Shown here: positions 26,583 to 35,784 of the stretch, piece by piece
Layout of the letters: the number at the start of each line of letters is the position of its first letter
Position numbering within the stretch: the first letter of the stretch is position 1
Assembly (NCBI GenBank): GCA_024637035.1
Contig: JAGXFW010000014.1
Span: forward strand, 1 to 64,000
DNA from: Actinomycetes bacterium
Lineage (GTDB): Bacteria > Actinomycetota > Thermoleophilia > RBG-16-64-13
DNA: 64,000 bases
Direction of reading: 5' to 3'
Notes under the pieces: model-generated
What the model was told of the DNA's origin: nothing
What the model saw: only the letters and a program-made list of their open reading frames with translations
Database searches by the model: none
Translations under genes and position numbers: made by a program

Positions 26583-27848
26583 TCAGACCACACGCGGGGA
26601 CAACACCCCGGTCACAGCCGCTGTCACATCGGAAAACCCCTCGGCATCCAGAGTCATCCCTGTCCCCAGCCGGACGGCTTCCAGCAGATCCTCCAGGCCG
26701 GGCGAGTCGCTCGCAGCCAGGAACGCGGGGCAGACCCCGAGCACGTAGCCGGCGCGCGTCCGCTCATCGGGACCGCCGGGCGTGACCTCCTGGGCGATCG
26801 TCGCCGCAGGGTCTGCGTCCACAGCGGCGAGGCCGTCGGCGGCCGTGGTCGTGCCGGCGGCAACTGCCCGAGCGGCGGCGGTCATCGGGTGCAACCCGCG
26901 CCGAGCGACGCCCTCGAACAGGCGTCCGGCTTCCTCGGGTGAGAACCCGCCCCGGAACAGGGCGAGTACAGCCTCCGCGTCCGTGAGCAAACACCCGGGC
27001 TCCGCCACGTCGGTCGAAGCCATCTCCTGGGCCGGTTCGTTGTATTTGACATAGGTGAAGCACCGGCAGGGGCACGAGAAGCACCCCTTGCTTCTATGAA
27101 CGGCCGGCGCGAGCCACTCCTCGCAGGCGGCCGCGTCGGGGGCTCCGCCCAACAGTCCCTGGATCACGTTCGCGGGTAGCCCGGCGGATGTCACGGCCTC
27201 GCCCATGGCCAGCGAATGTTCGAACAGGTCTTCCGCCTCTTCGGCATCGAGGATCCCCAAGCCCCGCATGGCCACGGCTTTGACGTTCTTCGCGCCGAGA
27301 GCGGCGCCGAACCCGTGCGCGTCGGCGGTGCCCCAGTAGTTGGCCACCAGCTGCGCCGCGGGCGCTCCGTGCTCGCCCGCCGGACCCACGGCCAACACTT
27401 GGATAACCTCGTCGCCCTTGGCTGTCTTGATAGCGTCGCTCGTCTGCCAAGTATCGAGTCCCCACAACTGCGAGGCGTCCTCGAGAGCCGCGATGCCGTC
27501 GTGGAGCCAGAGGTACACCGGTGAGGGCGATTCCCCCACGATCACCACGGCGTCGAAGCCCGAGTACTTCAACTCGCTCCCCATGAACAGGGTGAGCGGG
27601 CTGTGCAGCGGGACCCCGTCCTCGCCGAGTCGGCTGATCACGCCCAAGGAAGCCCCCGGGGTCAGTGTGCCGGTGAGCGGCCCGGTGGCCAGCACGACGG
27701 GGTCACGGTCGGCGTAATCGGCGAGAAGGCGTTCGGCAAGGGCAACGCCGCCGATGACCTCTTCCACCAGATCGTCGGCGAAGGATCCTGCGTTCGTCGT
27801 GCCCGCCGTGAGGTCTACCATGAGTATGTGTTCCGCATAGAGATACAT
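26583..27848 (-). CDS. Shortened aldehyde:ferredoxin oxidoreductase (tungsten, AOR family)
   Basis: A 421-residue AOR-family protein; standard AORs are about 600-650. The N-terminal domain follows AOR (VDLTAGTTNAG, ATGPLTGTLTPG, GSELKYSGFDAVVI, FGAALGAKNVKAVAMRG). The 4Fe-4S ligands C256-x2-C259-x3-C263 are present with an extra C261, and the distal ligand is probably C373 in YVLGVCPAF. About 180 residues of domains 2 and 3 are missing between and after these. The ATG at 27848 lies one base after the ferredoxin gene. The pair with the ferredoxin and HdrDE-like genes implies aldehyde or carboxylate redox chemistry linked to the membrane. Whether the shortened protein still holds a tungstopterin is uncertain. 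Confidence 0.78.
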   Translation of the reverse strand: MYLYAEHILMVDLTAGTTNAGSFADDLVEEVIGGVALAERLLADYADRDPVVLATGPLTGTLTPGASLGVISRLGEDGVPLHSPLTLFMGSELKYSGFDAVVIVGESPSPVYLWLHDGIAALEDASQLWGLDTWQTSDAIKTAKGDEVIQVLAVGPAGEHGAPAAQLVANYWGTADAHGFGAALGAKNVKAVAMRGLGILDAEEAEDLFEHSLAMGEAVTSAGLPANVIQGLLGGAPDAAACEEWLAPAVHRSKGCFSCPCRCFTYVKYNEPAQEMASTDVAEPGCLLTDAEAVLALFRGGFSPEEAGRLFEGVARRGLHPMTAAARAVAAGTTTAADGLAAVDADPAATIAQEVTPGGPDERTRAGYVLGVCPAFLAASDSPGLEDLLEAVRLGTGMTLDAEGFSDVTAAVTGVLSPRVV

Positions 27849-27849
27849 G

Positions 27850-28197
27850 TCAGGCCTCCTCTGCCACACGGATCGCCCCAGCCATGCACGCCCGCGCGCA
27901 TGGAGCGGGATCGCACCCATCGCACGGGGGCCGCAAGAGGATGGGCTTGCCACCTGGTGAACTGTCCTCCACCGGTTCGCCCTGTCTGCGCACCTGAACC
28001 CCATCGGGTCGCGCCGCCACGAGATCGTCTTCGGTCTTGTACAGCAGACCGAAGTAGTTGTTCTTCTCCTCGGCACGGTAGAGCAGGATGCTCGACGACG
28101 TGACCGTGTAGCCCTCGTCGCGGTAGTGCCCGCAGGCTATCTCGCACCGACCGCACCCGTTGCAGAGGAGAGGGTCGATCTGCAGGTGAGTCGTCAT
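27850..28197 (-). CDS. Small 4Fe-4S ferredoxin-type electron carrier
   Basis: A 115-residue protein with cysteine groups CNGCGRCEIACG near the N-terminus and CDGCDPAPCARACMAGAI near the C-terminus, i.e. a HycB/AorA-like di-cluster ferredoxin with a 60-residue insert between the groups. The ATG at 28197 forms an ATGA overlap with the arginase-like gene. Directly upstream of the AOR-like gene, it should be its electron-transfer subunit. Confidence 0.85.
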   Translation of the reverse strand: MTTHLQIDPLLCNGCGRCEIACGHYRDEGYTVTSSSILLYRAEEKNNYFGLLYKTEDDLVAARPDGVQVRRQGEPVEDSSPGGKPILLRPPCDGCDPAPCARACMAGAIRVAEEA

Positions 28198-29465
28198 CGG
28201 GGAACCTCCCAATCGGAGTGAGCGGACGCAAATAGGGGGGACGGTGTGAGGGTGCGCAGGAGGCGCCGAAGGAGCCGGGCGGCAAGAAGGACGCCGGGAT
28301 CAACCGCGACCCCGCCCAATCGCTCCATGCTTCGCACGTCGAACTCCATGAGGTCGACGCCGACCAGACGCGCCTTCGATAGCACTCCGGCGGCCGTTTC
28401 CTCGATCAAGCGCTCGAGCGTCGCCGCGTCCAACCCGGTGCGGTCGCGGAACCGCACCGCCCGCGTGGCGACGTTCGCCCCCACGTCGAGGTCGATCGAG
28501 ACGTACACGTGGCCGGCCTTCGAGCCGGACAGCGCCCACGCAACCCTGGCGGGGTTGGTAGCGATCTCGTCTCGGGTGAGCACCGTGACGCCCCGCTTGC
28601 GCAGGGCGGAGTAGGCAGCCACATACTCCTGGATCCGGGAGTCGTCGATCTTGCGGGCCCGGCTGGGCGGAGTGTCTGCCACGCCCACCAGATAGAGGTT
28701 GCGAGGATCGACCGTGCCCTCGTCGATCAGGTGGTGAAGGAAGGTACTCGCGTTGTACGAGTCGGGCCGATCGCGAAGTAGCGGGTCGGCGGCATCGTAC
28801 CTCGACCCCGGGTTCGTCTCCGCGTCGTAGTGCACGGCGCCCGCTGTCGCCGTGGTCGGGATGGCGTCGGTGTGGGCGTCGAGCACGATCACGGCAAGGT
28901 CTTCCGCGCCGTGGCGCCGCGAGAGAGCGCGCAACACGCCTCCGGTGAGCGAGTGGTCCACCCCCACCATGACGGGCACGGCAGGCAGGACGGTGCTCTC
29001 GACGAACGCCTCGACCGCTTCGGCCAGACGGAGGCAGCCTCCGTCATCGACGAACCGGGCGAACGCCGTTTCCGCGATCGCCTCCCGGTGTTCCGGTCCC
29101 GGCGTAGGCGACAGCCAGGCCCATTCCCCTGGCGCTGCGGTCCGGTCGACCGCGATCGAAGCACCTCCGATGACAGGCCCAGGGCCTCTGGCGGCAGCAC
29201 CTCCGGCGGCAGGCGCTTGCCCATGGGAGGCTGCTGCTCCTTGGGCGGCCGCTACCCCTTCGGCGGCCCCGACTCCCGCAGCAGCCGCGAGAGCACCGAG
29301 CAGATCCACCGGGTCCCTGCCGGCATCGATCCAGGCATGCTTCGAACGTACGGCCGCGGTCCGCTCGTCGGGGTCGGCCATGGCACCGAACAACACGGCG
29401 ACAGGCGATTTCGCTCCCTGCCCGGAGCCGGTGCCGGGCGGCTTCTCAGCGAGAGAAGAAGTCAT
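28194..29465 (-). CDS. Arginase/agmatinase-fold (ureohydrolase) family protein
   Basis: A 423-residue protein with the binuclear-manganese motifs of the ureohydrolase family. GVDHSLTGG supplies the first His, VLDAHTDA the D-x-H-x-D group and VSIDLDVGAN the final D-x-D. The family consensus after the last motif is D-P, here V-G. The N-terminal 110 residues carry a Gly/Ala-rich segment absent from typical agmatinases (about 300 residues). It could hydrolyse a guanidino compound or an amide such as formylglutamate. Its place between a methyltransferase fusion and an AOR module is unusual and suggests a specialised substrate. The start was taken at the ATG at 29465, which overlaps the upstream gene by 20 bases. 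Confidence 0.75.
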   Translation of the reverse strand: MTSSLAEKPPGTGSGQGAKSPVAVLFGAMADPDERTAAVRSKHAWIDAGRDPVDLLGALAAAAGVGAAEGVAAAQGAAASHGQAPAAGGAAARGPGPVIGGASIAVDRTAAPGEWAWLSPTPGPEHREAIAETAFARFVDDGGCLRLAEAVEAFVESTVLPAVPVMVGVDHSLTGGVLRALSRRHGAEDLAVIVLDAHTDAIPTTATAGAVHYDAETNPGSRYDAADPLLRDRPDSYNASTFLHHLIDEGTVDPRNLYLVGVADTPPSRARKIDDSRIQEYVAAYSALRKRGVTVLTRDEIATNPARVAWALSGSKAGHVYVSIDLDVGANVATRAVRFRDRTGLDAATLERLIEETAAGVLSKARLVGVDLMEFDVRSMERLGGVAVDPGVLLAARLLRRLLRTLTPSPLFASAHSDWEVPR

Positions 29466-31815
29466 CCCTCGCCTTCCGAAGCTGCCGCACGTTCTCGAGC
29501 GGTGACCGCGGCGCGATGCCGCAACCCGGCGTCAAGAAATGCGTTCCCGCCTCGAGCGCCGCGATCGATTCATCGTAGACTTCCTCGGGCGTCCCCATGA
29601 ACATGGTGGTGGCCGTTGCCACGTTGCCGAACACGGCAACACCCGCCCGCTCGGCGACCTCCACCGCGTACTTCATGTCGGCCTTCTCCTCGATGCTGAT
29701 ACCGGCCACGCCGGTATCGCACATGAGTGGCACGATCTTGTCCGTGTTCGCGCAGATGTGCAGAACCAGCGGGCCGTCGACGGCGGCCGCTACCTCCGTG
29801 ATCACGGGCTTCACGAACCGCTCCCACGAGCGCGGGCTCATCAGCGCGGGGCCCGATGACGGCTCGGCCATCACGAAGTAGTCGGCGCCTTGAGCGAACG
29901 CCCACTTGATCACGTCGATCATCGCATTCTTCGTGACCTCGAGCACCTGCTGCACCTTCTCCGGCTCCTTGGCCGTCCACCTCATGAACTGTTCGGTGCC
30001 GACCAGGTTGGCGGCGCAGGTGAACGGTCCCTCGGTCTCCCCGTAGACGGCGTATTCCTCGCCCACCCGATCCTTGAGTATGCGGAACTGCTCCTCGAAC
30101 ATGGGGAAGCGGCCGCGGGTGAGGAAGTCGGCGGGGTAATCGAGGGCATCCAGGCCCTCCGCGAGCGGGTGGCCCTTGATCGAGTACTGCATGTCGATCC
30201 TTGGCTCTCCGAGGGCACAGCCGAAGGCCTCACTCATGGGCACGATGTCCCAGCCCATCGCCTTGACCCACTCGAACCCGGCGTGCTCGACGCCGGCGAG
30301 CGCCAGCGTGGCCATGGCCACCGGGTCGGTGTCGGCGAGCGGCCGCGCGGCGCCACAGGCCTCCATCAGATCGACCATGCCATAGGTGGTAGTACATCCC
30401 ACCGGGGTCTTGTCCACCGCCCGGCCGGCCAATCGCTCGAGGACACGTTCCTTCGGCTTCATGGTTCTGCCTCCCTTCGAAACCTTGCCGAGACCCGATT
30501 CACCCGCCAGGGCTTCGTCGATCAACTCCGTCAGGTCGCGCACCGGCGTGCCGTGGCCCACCCGTTTCGCTCCCTCACCCAGGTTGTTGCGACAGAACGG
30601 ACAGATGGTGACCATCTCCTGCGCGCCGGTCTCCTCACCCTCCGCGATGCGCTTGGCCGCGTTCTTCGTGGCCCACTCGCCGAAGCCGGTCATCACCCCG
30701 CCGCCGCCGCCGCAGCAGTAGGAGTTGGCGCGAATGCGCACCATCTCGCGCAGTTCGACGCCGGGGATCGCCTCGAGAAGAGCGCGAGGAGCGTCATACA
30801 CGCATTCGGCGTCGTCCTGCCCCAGGTAGGCGCCCGGGTACTGGGTCGAGCCGTCTTCGTCGACGGAGAAGGCAGCCATGTGCCGCCCGGTGTGACACGG
30901 GTCGTGGTAGGTGACTACCCGGGGTTCGACGGCCTGAAGGTCGAGGTCGCCTTCCTGCAGCAGGCGATGGAAGTAGTCCACCACGTGCACCACCTCGATG
31001 CCTTCCATGGCCTCCTCGTAGCCGACGGCGAGGGCGTAGTCCTTGTGCAAGGCGCGGAAGCAACCCGCGCACGAGGTGACGATCGTCTCCACTCCCTGGT
31101 CGCGGTGCAGTCGCTGGAACGTCTCGAGGTTCGCCTCGGCAAGGCGCTTGAAGGTGTCCACCTCGCCCAGGCGCATGGCCGTGGAACCGCAGCAGAGTTC
31201 GTCCTCGCCGAGGATGCCGAAGTCTATGCCGAGCTTGTTGAACACGGAGGCCGTCGCGGTGGGCATGACCCGGCCCGCCTGGTTATAGGCGCCCGTGCAG
31301 CCGACGAAGTAGAGGATCGGGGCCGCTTCCTTCTGGATATCCTTGATCGGCTTGGACCCCTTGCGGAATGCGCGGGTCCAGTCGGTCCTCACCCTGCGGG
31401 GCCCTTGGTACGGATTGCTGTACGTGGCGATCGACTGCGCGATGATCTTGTGGCTCGGGAGTGGTCCCACCCCTTGCTCGACCGCCCGCCTGCGCATCGC
31501 CTCGATCATCTCGATGATCACCGGCTTGTGGTCGAGTTGACACTGGTTCTGGCACCCGCCGCAGAGGGTGCACTTGTAGATTGCGTCCACGAGGTCTTGA
31601 TCGAGCTCGAGTTCGCCGGTCAGGATGCCGCGGGCGAAAGCGATCTTGCCCTTGGAGGCCATGTAGCCTTCGAACCCGAACTCCGTGCCGGCGGGGCAGA
31701 TGTCGGCGTTCGTGGCCGGCGGTCCGTAGTCGTAGGCGGTCTTGCAGGTGCCGCACGCGGTGCAACGCCACACCGAGTGCTCCAGTTCTTCCAGTGTCGG
31801 AATGTTCCAGTCCAT
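29446..31815 (-). CDS. Fusion of HdrD-like iron-sulfur protein and MtaA/MtbA-type zinc methyltransferase
   Basis: A 789-residue two-part protein. Residues 1-440 are HdrD-like: CTACGTCKTAYDYGP and CTLCGGCQNQC, then CCG domains with VGCTGAYNQ, CCGSTAMRLG, TSCAGCF, HDPCHTGRH, CCGGGGGVM and CPFC. Residues 452-789 form a uroporphyrinogen-decarboxylase-fold methyltransferase of the MtaA/MtbA type. The zinc ligands are H686-x-C688 and C765, with 76 residues between the cysteines, the same spacing as His237, Cys239 and Cys316 of MtaA (from memory). The ATG at 31815 follows GGAGG. No stop separates the two halves, yet a complete ribosome site and ATG precede the second half. It should take methyl groups from a corrinoid protein; the acceptor thiol or pterin is unknown. 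Confidence 0.85.
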   Translation of the reverse strand: MDWNIPTLEELEHSVWRCTACGTCKTAYDYGPPATNADICPAGTEFGFEGYMASKGKIAFARGILTGELELDQDLVDAIYKCTLCGGCQNQCQLDHKPVIIEMIEAMRRRAVEQGVGPLPSHKIIAQSIATYSNPYQGPRRVRTDWTRAFRKGSKPIKDIQKEAAPILYFVGCTGAYNQAGRVMPTATASVFNKLGIDFGILGEDELCCGSTAMRLGEVDTFKRLAEANLETFQRLHRDQGVETIVTSCAGCFRALHKDYALAVGYEEAMEGIEVVHVVDYFHRLLQEGDLDLQAVEPRVVTYHDPCHTGRHMAAFSVDEDGSTQYPGAYLGQDDAECVYDAPRALLEAIPGVELREMVRIRANSYCCGGGGGVMTGFGEWATKNAAKRIAEGEETGAQEMVTICPFCRNNLGEGAKRVGHGTPVRDLTELIDEALAGESGLGKVSKGGRTMKPKERVLERLAGRAVDKTPVGCTTTYGMVDLMEACGAARPLADTDPVAMATLALAGVEHAGFEWVKAMGWDIVPMSEAFGCALGEPRIDMQYSIKGHPLAEGLDALDYPADFLTRGRFPMFEEQFRILKDRVGEEYAVYGETEGPFTCAANLVGTEQFMRWTAKEPEKVQQVLEVTKNAMIDVIKWAFAQGADYFVMAEPSSGPALMSPRSWERFVKPVITEVAAAVDGPLVLHICANTDKIVPLMCDTGVAGISIEEKADMKYAVEVAERAGVAVFGNVATATTMFMGTPEEVYDESIAALEAGTHFLTPGCGIAPRSPLENVRQLRKARDDFFSR
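30460..30475 (-). promoter_or_regulatory. Internal ribosome site and ATG for the methyltransferase half
   Basis: GAAGGGAGG on the minus strand stands 6 bases before an in-frame ATG (30462) exactly where the MtaA/MtbA-like domain begins. The 338-residue product from this ATG would have the normal length of a free methyltransferase. It may allow both a fused and a separate protein to be made. Confidence 0.65.
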
Positions 31816-31866
31816 CGTCCCTCCAAGCGCCGGGGTCCCCCCGACGGTCACGGTCGGCTGCCTCCG

Positions 31867-33309
31867 TCAGATCCCGAGCTTGCCGGGGTTCATGATGTCG
31901 TTCGGGTCGAGCAGGTGCTTGACCCGTTTCAGCAGATCCAGATAGCCGGGATGCACCCGCTTGTTGATCTCTATGGCGAAATCCACGGGCGGCTTGTACG
32001 GGATACCGCCGTGCTCGAGGTCCACCTTCAGGCACTCGACGATCGCGTGCCGGGCGTTCTCGATGGCTTCCGGCGTCTCCTTGCTGAAGGGGATCATCGC
32101 CCGGAGCATGCCGTAGTGGACGCCCCGATACATGCTCATGCGCACCGCGGGCGACAGGTTGTGATCGATGAGGATGCGCTTCCAATCCGTGTACACCGGC
32201 GCCCACTTCTTGGCGGGCGTGAACGTGCCCGGCCACGAGATACCGGCGCCCCCTTCCTTGCAGTAGTTCTTGGTGGAGCCGACGATCTGGCTGGGCAGTT
32301 CCGTGCGTGCCCGAAGGGCTTCCTCGGGGTACTCGGTGACCTTGAGCGACGTGCCCTTGGCCTGTTCCTCGTCGACAACCATCTGCCAGATCTCTTCCTT
32401 CGCCTCGCGCTCCTTCTCGGTCCACGAGGTGGTGTTCGCGAAACTGAAGAACTCGGGCGCCCCATCCGGCTTCGGCCGATAGGGCGAGGGGATCGGCACC
32501 TGCGAGAGCCACCAGGAGACAGCGGTGAGATCGTCGCAGATCTCGTACTTGCTGAGGTTGAGCATGTAGGAGTACATGTCGTGCACGTCGGCGCACGACA
32601 CGGTGAACACTTTCAGCAGCGGCGGGGTCGGGTGTACGCCGATGCCCAGCTTGGTGATGACGCCGCTGGAGCCGAGCCAACCTTTGAACAGGCCGTCGAG
32701 TTGCGGGAGTGGTAGGAGACTGTGCCAAGCTTCCCCGTTGATAGCGCACGACCCCACACGCACCAGCTCGCCGGTGGGGAGGACCACCTCCATGCTGGTG
32801 ATCTCCTGGCTGTTCAGACCGTAGCGGGCGTTGAGGCCCCCGATGCCGTGCGAGATGGCACATGAAGCCACCGAGGCCGACGGAGGGCCCACCGGCCAGC
32901 CGAAGCGCAGATCGAACACCTGGAGCGCCTCGGCCAGCATGGCGTGGGTGACCCCTGGCTCGATGACCGCGTAGTGCGCCTCGTCGTCGATCTCGATGAT
33001 GCGGTTCATGCGCTTCAGATCCATGAGGATCCCGCCGCGCTCGGGGATGCACAGGCCGCCGATGTTCGTGCCGGCGGTGTAGGGCACAACCGGGATCTTC
33101 TCGCGGTTCGCGAGCCGCATGATCGCTTGGATCTGCTCGACGGTGGTCGGCATGACCACGAAGTCGGGCAGTTTCGGCAACACGAACGACATGTCGTACG
33201 AGTATGCGTAGCGCACGTGTTTGGCAGAACTCGCGCTCGCTTCGCCCACTATTTCTCTGAGCTCATCGATGATCGACGTGCCGTCGATGGTGTCGACGGG
33301 GCTGGTCAT
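31867..33309 (-). CDS. FAD-linked oxidase (GlcD/4-cresol dehydrogenase family)
   Basis: A 480-residue flavoprotein of the PCMH/VAO superfamily. The FAD-binding half includes VVPYTAGTNIGGLCIPERGG (a pyrophosphate loop) and ASVASCAISHGIGGLNARYG. The C-terminal half ends with the family hallmark LDPNDIMNPGKLG. In GlcDF and related enzymes such a protein oxidises 2-hydroxyacids and passes electrons to a CCG iron-sulfur partner; the next gene, 51 bases away, encodes exactly such a partner (the HdrD-like half of the fusion). It begins the long redox operon; its promoter should lie in the 140 bases up to 33450. Substrate unknown. Confidence 0.85.
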   Translation of the reverse strand: MTSPVDTIDGTSIIDELREIVGEASASSAKHVRYAYSYDMSFVLPKLPDFVVMPTTVEQIQAIMRLANREKIPVVPYTAGTNIGGLCIPERGGILMDLKRMNRIIEIDDEAHYAVIEPGVTHAMLAEALQVFDLRFGWPVGPPSASVASCAISHGIGGLNARYGLNSQEITSMEVVLPTGELVRVGSCAINGEAWHSLLPLPQLDGLFKGWLGSSGVITKLGIGVHPTPPLLKVFTVSCADVHDMYSYMLNLSKYEICDDLTAVSWWLSQVPIPSPYRPKPDGAPEFFSFANTTSWTEKEREAKEEIWQMVVDEEQAKGTSLKVTEYPEEALRARTELPSQIVGSTKNYCKEGGAGISWPGTFTPAKKWAPVYTDWKRILIDHNLSPAVRMSMYRGVHYGMLRAMIPFSKETPEAIENARHAIVECLKVDLEHGGIPYKPPVDFAIEINKRVHPGYLDLLKRVKHLLDPNDIMNPGKLGI

Positions 33310-33450
33310 GTGATCCCCCCTCTGGAATCGTCCGTCTGCCTCCGAGGAACACCTGTATGTAGTCCCTCGGCAAGCACCCTACAACCATCATGGGCGTGAC
33401 GCCATGTCCGAACCAGACTAAAACGCTCCGCCCTACTCAACCGCTTAAGA

Positions 33451-35736
33451 CTATTCCGTGGACCTCTCCACCCCACCTCGCCGCAACCGTCGCTCGGCGG
33501 CGAGTGCCCGGGTGGCAAGATGCGCCTCGAAACGCAGGTCGGGGTCCGCCAAGTCTAGGTCGATGATGCTCCCGACTCGATCGAGACGATACTTCAGGGT
33601 GCTCAGATGTATGTTCAGGGTTCGAGATGTCTCGATCTTGTTGCAGGCTGAATCCAGATAGGCGCTCAGCGTATGCACGAGGTCTGACCTGTGCGCGGCA
33701 TCGTATTCGACGAGGCTCCCGAGTCGTGTCTGCACGAAGCGCGACAGGCGTCCAGGGTCCGCCGGATCGTAGAGGACCCCCAAGACTCCCAGTTCGTCGT
33801 AGGCGATGAACACGAGGCCGGGGGCGGCCCCTTGCGCAGCACGCAAGCAGGCAAGGGCCTCGTCATGACTCCGACGGAGATCGCCGGGCCGCTGGACCGC
33901 GGCCCCCAAGCCGGCGCGCACCGAAACGCCGGGGAGGTAGGCTCGCAGCCGGCCTCGAAGCGCGTGCTCAAGGCCCTGGCGGAAGTCGGAAGCCTCGCCC
34001 TCCCCGGCCGGTCCGCGGACGAGGGCCACGACGCGGTCGCCCTTGGTGCTCGTGAGCGCCTCCACCTGAACGGAGGCCAAAGCTCGACGCACGCTCGAGA
34101 ACACGTCGTGACGAGCCCGGCTCCCATCGTCCACCGCTGTGCCGTGTGCCGTCGAGACGGAAGAGGCGTCTGCGAGTTCCACCAGGAGCACGGAGTGGGC
34201 GCTGCCAAGGTCGTGCCCCAGGTGCCGGGAACGACGCGCGGCTGACTGGACCGTATCGGCGTCCTCGGAGAGAAGGTCGTCGAGGATGTCCCCCCGCAGC
34301 CGCTGCTCGACTTCAGCCTCTACGCGCAGACGCATCATCCTGAGGGCGACGACGACCGCCGCCCGCTCGATGACCCGCAGATCGTAGATATCCAGCGAGC
34401 GACCGCTCTGGACCACGAGCACGTGCCCGAGGAGCTCCTCTCCCGACCAGACCGGGGCGACCGCTTGCTGCGGATCGTGATCCATGTCGGCTGGGAGCGA
34501 CACGATGGTCGGTGCCACCACCGCCGACGGTGCCCCGGGCAGGGAATCCGCGCTCTCGGGAGGGTGACACGCAAGGAGGTTGCCATAGGAGTCGTAGAGC
34601 GCGGTGGGATTCTCGACGAGGCCATGAAGGGCCTCGGCGATGGCACCATAGTCGCCGTCGCGGAGCACGATTGCGCTGAGGCGGTCGTGCACCTCCACCT
34701 CGCGGCGCTCCTGCTCGTAGAGCTGGGAGTTGGCGATAGCGATCGCCGCCTGGTCGGCCATCCCCTGCAGCAACCTCGCGTCGCGCTCCGTGAAGTGGGC
34801 AGGGCGGCGGTCGGCCGCGTACAGCACGCCGGTCACCCGGTCGGCGATGAGCATCGGCACCGCGACGATCGCCTTCACGCCCTCGCTGATCACCATCTCG
34901 CGGATGTCCGGGCGTGTTTCGTGCTCGAATCCGACGTAGTCCTCGATGAGCACCGGGCGACGCTCCTGTGCGACCATCCCCCCCACCCCGACGCCGAAGT
35001 CCATCTTCATGCGATCACGCCAATATGGGCTGATGCCATGCGTCATGCGCATGCGCAACTCACGCTGTGCCCGATCGGCAAGGGCGACGTACGAGATCTC
35101 GACCCCAAGAAGCTCCGCTGACTTGCGGCAGATGAGCGCCAGCACCCGGTCGAGGCTGCCCAGTGCGGAGATCTCCTTCATGATCTCGTGAAGGGCGCCG
35201 ATCTCGTTCTCGCGCGCTTCCACATGGCCGGCCGCGACCCCGGCCGCATCGATGACAGCCTCCGCCGCGCCGCCGAGCATCCCGAGGAGCCGTCGAGCTT
35301 CGGGGCCGAGATCGGCGGATCGCTCTTCACCGGCGAACACGAACCCCCGACCGCCCAAGCGCCCGGCGAGAGGCACGATGACGTACGAGGTCGCCCCAGT
35401 GGCCGAGGCCAGCGATCCACCCAGTGCCTCGAGAAACGGGCCGACCGATCCGTCAGTGGCCGTCTCCGCGACCGCCTCGCCGACGATCCCGTCGCTTCCG
35501 ACGCCACCATCGAGGGCTTCGAGCAGCTCCCGGACCTGCACGACCCCGACGGGGTCGAGACCGGCGTCGGCGATGATGAGCCACCGGGCCACGGGCGCCG
35601 CAAGGGGAGACCCTTCGGATGCCTGGAACCCAAGGATCACGGAATCGCAACCGATCAACGCGGCGGCTCGGTCGACGAGGGACCGCAGACCCTCGACGTC
35701 CCGACTGGTATCCCCCGCACTCGGGCTAGTCGACAT
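33451..35736 (-). CDS. GAF-domain PucR-type transcriptional regulator
   Basis: A 761-residue cytoplasmic regulator. A GAF domain spans about residues 190-350 (DFGVGVGGMVAQERRPVLIEDYVG), and a second sensory region follows. The C-terminal PucR helix-turn-helix is near residues 680-750 (TSRTLNIHLSTLKYRLDRV). The N-terminal 180 residues look like another degenerate GAF or PAS domain. The ATG at 35736 follows GGGGAG. It lies upstream of and reads towards the redox operon, so it may control it, and its ligand may be a small catabolite. It ends at TAG. Confidence 0.85.
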   Translation of the reverse strand: MSTSPSAGDTSRDVEGLRSLVDRAAALIGCDSVILGFQASEGSPLAAPVARWLIIADAGLDPVGVVQVRELLEALDGGVGSDGIVGEAVAETATDGSVGPFLEALGGSLASATGATSYVIVPLAGRLGGRGFVFAGEERSADLGPEARRLLGMLGGAAEAVIDAAGVAAGHVEARENEIGALHEIMKEISALGSLDRVLALICRKSAELLGVEISYVALADRAQRELRMRMTHGISPYWRDRMKMDFGVGVGGMVAQERRPVLIEDYVGFEHETRPDIREMVISEGVKAIVAVPMLIADRVTGVLYAADRRPAHFTERDARLLQGMADQAAIAIANSQLYEQERREVEVHDRLSAIVLRDGDYGAIAEALHGLVENPTALYDSYGNLLACHPPESADSLPGAPSAVVAPTIVSLPADMDHDPQQAVAPVWSGEELLGHVLVVQSGRSLDIYDLRVIERAAVVVALRMMRLRVEAEVEQRLRGDILDDLLSEDADTVQSAARRSRHLGHDLGSAHSVLLVELADASSVSTAHGTAVDDGSRARHDVFSSVRRALASVQVEALTSTKGDRVVALVRGPAGEGEASDFRQGLEHALRGRLRAYLPGVSVRAGLGAAVQRPGDLRRSHDEALACLRAAQGAAPGLVFIAYDELGVLGVLYDPADPGRLSRFVQTRLGSLVEYDAAHRSDLVHTLSAYLDSACNKIETSRTLNIHLSTLKYRLDRVGSIIDLDLADPDLRFEAHLATRALAAERRLRRGGVERSTE

Positions 35737-35784
35737 GTCTCCCCGCTTCCAGTCCCGTCTCACGCTCGTGAGCCGGGCTGTCCC

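Noticed and set aside
29890-32715. A 941-codon open frame on the plus strand
   Set aside because: It is antisense to the fusion and FAD-oxidase genes, rich in His/Arg/Asp with no domain. High GC produces such shadows.
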